Shown: positions 35,943 to 44,690 of the stretch, one piece after another | How the letters are laid out: every line of letters starts with the position of its first letter | Position numbering within the stretch: the stretch's first letter is position 1 | DNA from: Siphonodentalium dalli | Taxonomy: Eukaryota > Mollusca > Scaphopoda > Gadilida > Siphonodentaliidae | Assembly: GCA_032622095.1 (NCBI GenBank) | Contig: CP136062.1 | Span: 1,240,001 to 1,304,000 of the forward strand | Length of the DNA stretch: 64,000 nucleotides | Direction: 5' to 3' | The notes under the pieces: model-generated | Databases searched by the model: none | What the model was told of the DNA's origin: nothing | Seen by the model: only the letters and a program-made list of their open reading frames with translations | Position numbers and translations under genes: made by a program

Positions 35943-37034
35943 CTACTTTAATATTGACATTTTCACTGCATCACGATCTTCAAAACCATTCTTCATATAT
36001 TTCTCCACTTTATCCATGACACTGTTGTGCAGAGTACCATTGCGCAGCCACATATTCTTTAATATTGTCCAAGCATAAACATTCATAAATAGCCTCATGC
36101 CTTCAGTTTTAAGATCTGTTCTTTTAAGGTCCTTGTCAGCTTGTACTTTTGCCTCCTTTTCTGTCGAGCCATTTTCCATATACGTTTCCACGTTATCACT
36201 CCATGCTTCTTGTGATTTATCTCTACTCTCATCACACAAACTTTTGAAGTATTCATCTTCATTCGATTTAATTTTCTTATTCTGACTATCATCCGTGTCC
36301 TCAGTTAATTTTCGTTTTAACTTATTTTCTTGACACCAGTTTTTTACGTGTCTCTGGACATCATGCTGATCTTCGAACAAAAGCCCACAGTCATTGCAAG
36401 GGTACGACATGTCTTCTCGACTGCCTATGTTTTTATGGTTTACTTTATTAATTTCATTGATCTCACCAGGTGTCCTTATGTCCTTAGTATAGCCATTATG
36501 TTGACCCTGGGGCACAATATAATTATATGTCATGCACTCCCGTTGACCAGGGAGATCTCTGTCATCATATTTCATCTCATTCCGTTGATCCGGGCTATTG
36601 TTGTCATCACATTTCACCACATTCTGTTCATCTGGGTGCTCGCTGTCCTTATGGAGATTATATTTAATGCCATTCCATTCACCCATATGTTGGTTCGTGT
36701 CCTCTTTTAGCACATTCTGTCGCAGCCGTAATGTGTCCGGGGTTGCGGCTTTTAAATCCACCAGTAGGTAACCGTACGGTTCACTCGTCGCTTCCGAAAA
36801 CTCTCGCATCATACGTTGAGGGCATTCAGGATACATCTGTCTTGATAATGTTGAAATTAAACCCTTGTCAATTGGATTATTGAACAATACCAAATATTGA
36901 CAATTTCGTCGTTGCGTCGGATCTTTGTTGTAGTAGAAATTCTGGTTCAAACTTATCAAAGATAAGTTCAAATGGTGACTTCCTTCGGAATGTAAATCAT
37001 TAACTCTCTGGTCTTTTGATGAAGTTTGCATCAA
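35943..37034 (-). pseudogene. Packaging ATPase, C-terminal part
   Basis: The same frame as 37580-37062 after one TAG; nine codons lie between that stop and the TTG at 37034. The Walker B-like run LVVLDDLM straddles the start of this segment (from about 37052), so the domain really continues across the stop. Then follow the SEGSHHLNLSLISLNQNF strand-helix and a YLVLFNNP..KGLISTLSRQMYP sensor region, which I know from FtsK/HerA-type packaging ATPases of Polinton-like elements. After the ATPase come four degenerate ~15-residue repeats (D..PDQRNEMKYDD type). A C2HC-like finger follows (YPCNDCGLLFE then H..H..W C), then a basic stretch and two related helical modules ending YMENG and YMKNG. The frame stops at 35943. 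An acidic S/D/E tail continues in a shifted frame to 35858, which indicates a one-base frameshift. Expected in nucleus or virion; probably inactive as it stands. Confidence 0.75.
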
Positions 37035-37061
37035 GTCATCGAGTACAACTAGATTTTTATA

Positions 37062-37580
37062 CTAGGGGTTGATAAGAGAATCCAAGTTTGCGGGTATTCC
37101 CCGTATAAAGTTGACCTGAGGGGTGACGGTATACTTTATGTCATCATATAGGGGCTGCCAATATTTATAAAACCATATTATTCTGTCAGGTGCGGGTGAT
37201 ATTTTTGAGGCAGACTTTTGTAGCAAGGTTTTCACGAAGTACGTCTTCCCACTAGATGTCGGTCCACTTACACATGCCGTGAATGGATGCTTGAAAATAA
37301 AATCTTCTTGGACATTGGCCATTGAATCATCAAAGCAGGATGTTATGTCGCTTTGTTGCTGTTTCCCCTGCTGGTGTTGTAGTATCTGGTGTTGCTGTAA
37401 TGACGGTTGTTGTGGCTGATGATGCTGCTGCCTGTTGCTGCTGCTGCTGTTTGTTGCTGCTGCTTGGTGGTGCTGCTGTGGGTGTCGGTTAACAAACTCA
37501 GTGTGCTTAGATTGTACATGTCTTATAAAATCATGGTTCCGCACATACTCACTAGAGCAAATTGAACACTGGTGCTTCAT
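37062..37580 (-). pseudogene. Packaging ATPase, N-terminal part with C2H2 finger and Walker A
   Basis: It begins with ATG directly after the stop of the upstream 54-codon frame (TAA then ATG). Residues 5-26 form a C2H2 finger (C5, C8, H21, H26). Residues 34-76 are a Gln/His-rich low-complexity linker. FKHPFTACVSGPTSSGKT at about 96-113 holds the Walker A loop (GPTSSGKT, 106-113), followed by RIIWFYKYWQPLYDDI, typical of these ATPases. The frame ends at TAG (37064-37062), before Walker B. The role in related elements is pumping DNA into capsids. A single nonsense change or stop-codon readthrough would explain the break; the second break downstream favours decay. The finger-plus-ATPase fusion is notable. 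Confidence 0.8.
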
Positions 37581-37745
37581 TTATACTTGACTAAAATATC
37601 TCGGTGGTATATGGCTTTCCTTTATACAAATGTTCCTTATAACCTCAAATCTGTCCTGTATTGACGGCGCGGTGTTTGCCGGCGGCGGCGGCGTTTGTTC
37701 CACCGGCCTTTCAATAGCCTTCGAAAATTTAGGTAAATTACTCAT
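37581..37745 (-). CDS. 54-codon protein upstream of the ATPase
   Basis: ATG at 37745-37743 overlaps the TGA of the preceding frame as ATGA, and its TAA is immediately followed by the ATPase ATG. The peptide starts MSNLPKFSKAIERPVEQ, has a run of four prolines, and ends with a short amphipathic segment (DRFEVIRNICIKESHIPPRY). I do not recognise the family. The exact stop/start coupling on both sides argues that it is a real gene of the element. It might be a small structural or scaffold protein, but that is a guess. It uses CCG codons in the proline run, like the GC-rich terminal arrays. Confidence 0.55.
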   Translation of the reverse strand: MSNLPKFSKAIERPVEQTPPPPANTAPSIQDRFEVIRNICIKESHIPPRYFSQV

Positions 37746-37963
37746 TTTAGTTCAGTGAATATGTCGTTTGGAGTTTCCTTTTTAAGTTTTCCAATGTTTG
37801 TCTTCTTCGCTCTTCCTCCTTTTATCTCTTTAACTTTTATCTTCTTAGCTACGGGTTTCCTTATAAGTTTTTCAGGTTTCGCTTCAGTCTTGGGTAGGTC
37901 CTTCGAGTCATCGTAGGGTACATATTTATTAAGATCAAAGTCATAATAGTGCGGAGTCCCCAT
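37742..37963 (-). CDS. 73-codon basic protein of the element
   Basis: It starts MGTPHYYDFDLNKYVPYDDS and then becomes strongly basic (KLIRKPVAKKIKVKEIKGG and RAKKTNIGKLKKE). The pattern is a short aromatic/acidic head with a lysine-rich DNA- or RNA-binding-like body. It overlaps the upstream frame by 23 bases and shares ATGA with the next one. No named family is recognised. In a virus-like element such a protein could condense DNA or be a minor core component, which is inference only. No break is visible in it. Confidence 0.6.
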   Translation of the reverse strand: MGTPHYYDFDLNKYVPYDDSKDLPKTEAKPEKLIRKPVAKKIKVKEIKGGRAKKTNIGKLKKETPNDIFTELK

Positions 37964-38183
37964 TCCGGCTAAAGTTTAAAGTGTACTCTGAAGTAGTAAT
38001 TTTTATATCCGCCAAAATACCATCCAAGACGTATACCCTTATAAACTGCGGGTCAGTCCTAGTGACGCGCACGTCAACGCCGCCGGCGCCGCCTGCGTTT
38101 GCGGCGGCGGAGTATGCGGCGGCGGCGGCTGTTGTTGTAGTAGTTGTTGATACAAATGTCAATGCAATTATGAGTGATTTCAA
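37941..38183 (-). pseudogene. Truncated upstream gene cut by the palindrome
   Basis: Open for 80 codons from TTG (38183) but without any ATG. The first ~30 codons are palindrome and GCN/ACN low-complexity sequence. The last ~45 (from VDVRVTRTDPQFIRVYV to FSRNGDSALL) look like a normal protein end with alternating hydrophobic residues. It overlaps the 73-codon frame by 23 bases. I read it as the 3' remnant of a longer gene whose front was lost when the inverted arm formed. Function unknown. Confidence 0.5.
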
Positions 38184-38387
38184 TATGCACGCTCTATTGT
38201 ATAGGTAAAAAATTGGCGCGCGTGCGGCCCCCTCACCCCCTCACTGCCGCCGCGCCAATTTTTGACCTATACAATAGAGTGTGCATATTGAAATCACTCA
38301 TAATTTCATTGACATTTGTATCAACAACTACTACAACAACAGACGCCGCCGCCGCCGCCGCCGCCGCATACTCCGCCGCCGCAAACG
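38096..38387. repeat. Internal palindrome of the element
   Basis: Arms 38096-38220 and 38251-38387 match closely in inverse: TTGCGGCGGCGGAGTATGCG, GTTGTTGATACAAATGTCAA and TATACAATAGAG are all mirrored. The right arm has extra GCC units. The 30-base loop is C-rich (GGCCCCCTCACCCCCTCACT). The right arm runs straight into the right terminal repeat at 38387. Confidence 0.85.
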
Positions 38388-38512
38388 TTTTTTTCGGTGG
38401 CGCTCACCACCGTACCCCCATAGCTTTCCGATGAATGGCAACAAGCCATATTTTTGACTAAATCCTGAACCGCCGGTGGCGGCGCCTTTGCATGCCATAG
38501 GATTATGAAGTT

Positions 38513-38567
<55 letters not shown>

Positions 38568-38973
38568 TTGACATGCGCATTACGGCCGGCGGCGGCTGGT
38601 CGACTCGCATATTTAAGATAATGCATTGGCACAGGATAAAAAAATCCCGACTTCCAACTGGATTTGATATGGCGGGTCACATTTATGACTAAATCCTGAA
38701 GTTTTTTGAAATTTGTGAAATTTGTGAAATTTGTGAAATTTTTTGAAGTTTTTTGAAGTTTTTGAAATTTTTGAAATTTTTGAAGTTTTTGAAGTTTTTG
38801 AAATTTTTGAAATTTTTTGGACATGCCCAACCGGTATACACATAGACCATGATGCAATGCGTGGGCGGAGAATATAGGTCAAACTGTCTAACACCGACGG
38901 GAGTACTGCAGAGAATGTAGGTCGGATAGAGTTATCGTTCCTGATTTGCAACCAACTGGGCCCTGTATCATCA
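38387..38973 (-). repeat. Right terminal inverted repeat of the ATPase element
   Basis: The inverse of 35222-35790 with the same module order. It differs in the number of trinucleotide units (38511-38568) and 9-bp units (38701-38818) and carries an extra inserted CAGGATTTAGTCATAAATGT piece near 38680. Frames of 130-178 codons through it are repeat artefacts. Confidence 0.85.
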
Positions 38974-38999
38974 TACCATATATAATTGTGTGATGCCAT

Positions 39000-40624
39000 G
39001 TCCATTGTTTCACTTCACTGTTTCGTGAACGGGAGAGAAGTCAAACTTTCTAGTTTGGCATACTAAACACCACGGCTGGAACGCCGCATAAGGATCGCCA
39101 CCAGTTAACCCTGTTTGTAGTCTGAACTAGTGTTCGTCTGCCATTCAGTTTCAACAACACATGTATTACGTTTCTGCTGGAAAAACAATAATTCGCGATC
39201 AGTTGCATCTTGACATGTTTCGTTTAAACAAGATATCTCTCACGACACAAGTGCCATAACTCTATCTCCGGTTCGCGCTAGATGGTTTGCTGCCTGTGTC
39301 AAGCAAGCATAATGACCATAGTCGTACGGGTCCGGTGGGAGGGGGCGTGGGCGCGCGGTACTTTGGCTGAGAGGGCTGCAACCCCCCCCCCCCCCACAAA
39401 CGTTTTCAAACCACCAAATTCGGGAAAATCGGGGAAAATTCAATGGTATCTCAGGGAGAAAGTGTGGCCTATTATATGAGTTATGCCAGAACTATACATG
39501 CATATTTAAGGTTAATTTGAATCTATTTTGTTATATATTGATGTGTATATACAATGTATATTATACAAAAACTGTATATTACAACCAATATTATTAACGA
39601 TCCTGTGCCAGTATATATATTATAACCCTGCCATGACTGGAGCTAAAATGTAATTTGCAAATTCGGCAACATAATTTAGGTCCAAGTGAATGCGTGTTGT
39701 TAATTTAAAATGCTAGCTAAGACATCTATCTGCCCCATGCAGCTCGTAGCAATAGTTCAACCCTTAAAAATCGATTTACACAAATTCACAAAAAAGTTAT
39801 ATAGGACAGATTGGAAGTCGGGTAGCGTAATGTAATCTCTACGCCGTTGCTTCGGACATTCAGGAACCTACGTCATGTCACGTCGTAAGCATACTAATGA
39901 TCATTCAAACATGACATAAATGTACGATGACCACAGACACAGATATCAAAAGTTGACAATGACAATTTTCATTTTGGGACCTATTATTTTAGTGAATTAA
40001 TTATTTACAACCTAACACACTTGTTTAGAATTATCCAACAGTTGGAAAGTTAAAGGAACCAAGAATTATAGCAAGCCGTACTATCGAATGTATTTATTTT
40101 ATCACATTATAATCATGGTGTAGATGTTTTATTCACACAATAATTAGTTTACAACAAATCAACAATAATATATCAAAAATGGTAACATTGAGTTGCTGAC
40201 AAGTGTGATCCAATTTTGTTCGTTTCAGCAACCGGTCTTCTATTACATGTAGCAGCCAAAACGCCTCCTTTTGACCAAGTGTTTCCTGAAAAAGATGACA
40301 GATGAACGCATTAGATCAACATACAATAAGCCGTCCATGGACGACGAGGCTGGTTCCAATTCCGATAATCGCGGATTTGTACATTATCCACGCACGGTGA
40401 AGACATACCATAATGTTCAGGAACATTATGTTGTAAAGTATTTTAATAATGGCTGAGTTGTTGCAAACCGATCCTGATCAAGTCGTTTATTCTGCCCATT
40501 TTTGCACAAGTGCAGCCATTATACAAATATTTCAAAATAAAAATTAATGATTCATACTGACACTGATTTTTTTGTTCAAATCGCTCGGATTAGCCAATCA
40601 ACGTAAAAAAGACAACTTTAAAAG
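39000..40624. other. Flank of the ATPase element, no supported gene
   Basis: A 15-base C run lies near 39380-39395. A 61-codon frame at 40271-40456 (KPSMDDEAGSNSDNRG region) sits 45 bases after an acceptor-like TTCGTTTCAG and has above-average GC. It could be a terminal exon, but nothing else supports it. Confidence 0.35.
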
Positions 40625-40865
40625 TGGATTGAAAGTGGGATATTACGCAACCCAGGGTGGATTGAGCGTGGCAGGTTTAGCGTGGTTTTCATCATGATTT
40701 GGTATGTTTACCAGCCGGTATGATTGAGAGCGAGAGGTGCGCCACCACCCGGTTGGATTGAGAGAGGGAGATTGAGCCAGCCCGAGTGGATCGAGGGTGG
40801 TAGACTGATCCACATCAGGTGGATTCAGAGCGGCAGGCTGGGCGTGGTACCCATCATATTTCTGC
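40625..40865. repeat. Degenerate minisatellite
   Basis: Five diverged units start with GGATTGAG or GGATTCAG (GGATTGAGCGTGGCAGG, GGATTGAGAGCGAGAGG, GGATTGAGAGAGGGAG, GGATCGAGGGTGG, GGATTCAGAGCGGCAGG), spaced about 30-80 bp. Confidence 0.5.
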
Positions 40866-42829
40866 TTCCCAACGAGTTTTCATTGGTCGGTAATAATTGT
40901 TAATTGGTAAAAAATTCTGACGTCACAAAATCAGATAGAGCCTTTCTACGAACCAAAGTTTTCTTTCATTACTATAATAAAACCATGCACTTCTATTTTT
41001 ACCTCCGATATCTGGGGCGGTAGCTGATCCAGATGTTTCATTTATTCAGGACAATCAGAGTTGTTTGAGCTAGTGGCACTGGAGCTGTAGCAACTGCGTT
41101 TTTCTCTGTTCTACAATGAAAGAAATACATCACAAATTAATAATAGGAATGTTTAGATTGAAAAATATACCCATCAGGTATAGAAGAGTGTGACCGGGAC
41201 GGTATTATCCAGTAGGCAGGTAGCTATGTTTTACTTCCAAACAAAGTCCGTGCAACGTAACACACCGATCTCGTTTGTAACCAATATGACACGAAACGTG
41301 CAATACTATAGTCAGCATTAAACAGGTCGCCATTCGTGAGTAACAATTCACGCTCGGTGCTATGTGGTGTTTAACAACATGTTACATTTTGCTATTGGTC
41401 ACGATCTCACACCACACTGTGCTAAACAGTATGGTTTTATATGCATTGACGAGTGAAGTTAGCGATACACATCGTTCGTAGGAACACTCCTTGGCGACTT
41501 AAAATTTTCCTATTGATAATTCCGAGTCCAATTCAGGGTCTGGAACTTATACGCCATAATTTTCTCAAAAATGGTGGCAAAATATATAACATCGAAGTGA
41601 GTATCCATCGTTTTCTTCGCTTAAATAAATAACTTAACCAAAAAAGATAGTAAGGAGCTTCGGGTATGTACCCATTTTTGCGAAACTATTAATACCGTCT
41701 CACCATATACATTTTACTAATTTACTGTCGAGATAATATGAGTGTTATTTCTGTCACCAGTTTTCGTGGTAATGAAATGTCAACAGCAAATATCCTTAAA
41801 ACAAATAAGTTCGATATTCGATTGTTGTAGTATCCGAGATGACTGTTTTGTGATAGCTCATTGGATAGTTCATTAGAATAACAGCTTGCTGATATATTTG
41901 GATAAATGTAGAAACGAAAAACGAATGTTGAAATTGCCTGGCGTGATACATGTATCTTGCCGCCATTTTCGAGAAAATTATGACGTAGTTTCCCGACTCT
42001 GCAATTGTGTTCGTTAAATAACGACCTTTTCCAAATAATTGAATGATCGGTTGCACTCAGTGTAAAAGACGTTTTATTCTCAATTAAGCACATTTCGGTC
42101 TCTATATAAACACTGTAAACTATAAAACGATATTATGTACTTACTAACATATAATAAAATAAATATTATATGCCAAATATTAGCCACAAAGAACAACGCG
42201 ATTTAGAATAAAACATAAACAAAATATTCGGTAACATTTCACCCAATCGTCTCGCTAGAAGGACTACCAAACATCGTCAAATCGATAACATCAACAAAGT
42301 TTGCACGACGCGAACACATGACTGGCATCGCTCATTTATGTACATGTATCTCTCCAACTATAAATCGACTCCGCGATGAAACGTGGTCAGTTATGCACTT
42401 TTGTTCGGTCGCTGATCGAGGCGAGTTATATAACTAACGTCCGATCAATTCCAGTTGCATCCACGTTAGAATATTGGAATGGTGTAACAGAGTGATTATA
42501 AGCCTATATATAGGTGTCGACTTGAAGTCTTAGCACGAATAATGAGGTTTGAACCCTAATCGATAACGCCAATATAGCAGTTCAATATAGAACCACGTGG
42601 ATCACACTCTGTTGACTATTGTGGCGGCATGTCATGTGACACAGAAGCGGACGATATAATAGAACCAATAAGTCGGGCATGTAATCGACACATCTCTGCT
42701 TTTTGGTCGAATGTTTCTCGAATGGACCGAATAGACAGATAACTGACTTCCAGACGAAATATCCAGCAAAATCGTATCTAGGAATGTCGTTGTGTTAATT
42801 GTGTGCTAAAAATTGGTATCGAGTACAAT
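40866..42829. other. Intergenic DNA, no supported gene
   Basis: A 123-codon minus frame (41722-42093) has no domain, no signal peptide and no splice context. The stretch 42560-42829 is less AT-rich and could be promoter or 5'UTR for the micro-ORF at 42830. Confidence 0.35.
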
Positions 42830-42913
42830 ATGTCTGGATCTAGCATCACGGAGTTGACGACCAACTATGGTGCTATGTTGGTTCTAATTTCGGTGTTTAA
42901 ATTGTTTATGTAA
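42830..42913 (+). CDS. Candidate 27-codon transmembrane micro-ORF
   Basis: ATG with A at -3, then a short polar head (MSGSSITELTTNYG), a hydrophobic stretch (AMLVLISVFKLFM) and TAA. The layout resembles small single-pass membrane peptides, or the first exon of a membrane protein if a donor such as TTG|GTTCTA is used. A TATA-like GATATAATAG lies about 180 bases upstream. I recognise no family. The length is within chance, so this is a weak call. Confidence 0.25.
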   Translation: MSGSSITELTTNYGAMLVLISVFKLFM

Positions 42914-43344
42914 CTCTTCTTTTAAGCTACGTTTTAGATACACATAATAAGTCATGGATGTGGATGTAGATAATCCTGTCTTTACTAAGTGAAGTCTCCA
43001 ATCCAATTATCAAATTATATACTGGAATGGTCTATTATTCATTTGGAGGGGCTCTCGAGAAAATGATCAGAAGACAAACAGACGAAAAGGTAATGCAAGT
43101 GCAGAATTATACCTATGCATTGGTGGGAATTGTTAAGATAGTCAATTCAACAAGCGGTCTATGGCTGTTTGTTGAATTTATTACCTGACATTTCCTCTGG
43201 GAACTACATTGTAAACCTACTACGTAACATGTTCCTAACAGTTGTGATTATTCGAAACCTCTCTATTCAAATGAATGTTGGCAACATTGTCTATGGTAAG
43301 CATACAATTTACTTCCCAATACTGGAGCCTCCACATCTGAGAGT

Positions 43345-43795
43345 TTCTGCAATGAAAAATGTGAGACATTGTACGAAAATCTGAACACCTTTCTAATAAA
43401 GAATATGAGACATTGCATGAATATCTGAACATCTTTCTAATGAAGAATGAGAGTCATTGCACAAACATCTCAACGCCTTTCTGATGAATAATGTGAGGCA
43501 TTGCACGAACAGCTGAACGCCTTTCAAATGAAGAATATGAGGCATTGCACGAACATCTGAACACCTTTCAAATGAAGAATATGAGGCATTGCACCAACAC
43601 CTGAACACCTTTCAAATGAAGAATATGAGACATTGCACGAACATCTGAAAACCTTTCAAATGAAGAATATGAGACATTGCACGAACATCTGAATACCTTT
43701 CTAATGAAGAATATTAGACATTGTACGAACATCTGAACACCTTTCTAATGAAGACTATGTGACATTGTACGAACATCTGACCATATTTCTAAGGC
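43345..43795. repeat. 44-bp minisatellite, about ten units
   Basis: Units read AATGAAGAATATGAGACATT then GCACGAACATCTGAACACC and TTTC. Divergence is higher at the left. The last unit fades after 43795. The minus-strand frame across it is repetitive and not a gene. Confidence 0.9.
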
Positions 43796-44429
43796 CGCGT
43801 CCAACCGTTCACACACTCGCAAATTTGCCTGGCATAACATTTCTGTTTATTTGGTTTATAGGTATTTCGATACAGTAAGCTATACTGTGCTAGAAAACAA
43901 ACGCACCATACTGGTTTCTATGACGAAATGCCTGCACAAAATATCAGACAAATTTCCCAGTGTGTGAAGGCTGCTTTTCCGGAACTGGCAATATTGCAGG
44001 ATAAATGTTCATATAATTCCTTACTGATGATTACCTACATACTGCGCACTGTAGAGCGAAAAACTTCGGTGTTACTGAATATGTGTATTCGTTTGTTATC
44101 GGCATGTTGCTTAATAAAACAAAGAAAATTTACTAAATATTACACATTTGGTTATCGTCTTATCTGAACGCTAGTTTCAGGTATATACAAAATGTAGCAG
44201 GTGGCTTTGTATGGAGCTGGCTTTGTTTTCCAACAAAAAATCAAATTCTGGCAAACATCTTCTGACAAACTTTGATTTCAACTTTACCTTTACTATTAAC
44301 AATTATCTGATTGTGACCTATTACGACTTAAATGGCGACTTCTCAAATGTGAACCATAACCAAATATCAAGAATTATGTTTAATAATGCTTAGGTTATCA
44401 ACAGAACAACACCACAATTGTGATTTCTA

Positions 44430-44690
44430 AGTAAAAAGGGGCATAATTCTGTCAAAAAATTGGAACTGTGACCAAACTCGACATATGTTTTCTGAAAATA
44501 CGAACCATATATAAAAACAGTTCGATAGAATATTGCTCTAGTTGCCGTGTACGGTAACCCAATAATTAATATTTATAAGTGGAAACAGGGGCATAACGCT
44601 GTCAAAATCATCGAACCGAAACCAAATTCGAACTTGATTTGCATCCCTTCAAATATGAACCATATAGTAGTGACAAAATTAATGACAAAC
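44430..44690 (+). repeat. Two diverged GGGCATAA-type units
   Basis: AAAAAGGGGCATAATTCTGT and AACAGGGGCATAACGCTGTC, about 145 bp apart, are each followed by ACCAAACTCGA or ACCAAATTCGAACTTGATT and CGAACCATATA/TGAACCATATA. Same class as 61960-62260. Confidence 0.55.

Larger units (their letters stand above)
35222..38973. mobile_element. Compact Polinton/adintovirus-like element with packaging ATPase
   Basis: Outer ends TGATGATACAGGGCCCAGTT (35222) and the inverse (to 38973) start long inverted repeats. Flanking hexamers CACCAT (35216-35221) and TACCAT (38974-38979) differ at one base, a likely 6-bp target duplication as known for Maverick/Polinton integration. Inside are four small minus-strand frames in tight succession and a virus-like DNA-packaging ATPase with zinc fingers. 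DNA polymerase B, integrase, protease and capsid genes of a full Polinton are absent, so this is a deletion derivative or an unusually small element. A poly(A) signal AATAAA (minus, 35850-35845) follows the last frame. The family name rests on the ATPase motifs and the 6-bp duplication; the end sequence is not the usual AG start. Confidence 0.8.

Noticed and set aside
36330-36710. 126-codon plus-strand frame
   Set aside because: Shadow of the minus-strand ATPase gene with no domain.
38321-39005. Frames of 130-178 codons with FQK/NFT and poly-Ala repeats
   Set aside because: They run through 9-bp and GCN repeats of the terminal inverted repeat; the mirror copy at 35133-35719 gives similar frames by symmetry.
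41722-42093. 123-codon minus-strand frame
   Set aside because: No domain, signal, splice sites or similarity that I recognise; length is possible by chance in this window.
43345-43795. CRISPR-like array
   Set aside because: Contiguous 44-bp units without variable spacers in a eukaryotic context: a minisatellite.
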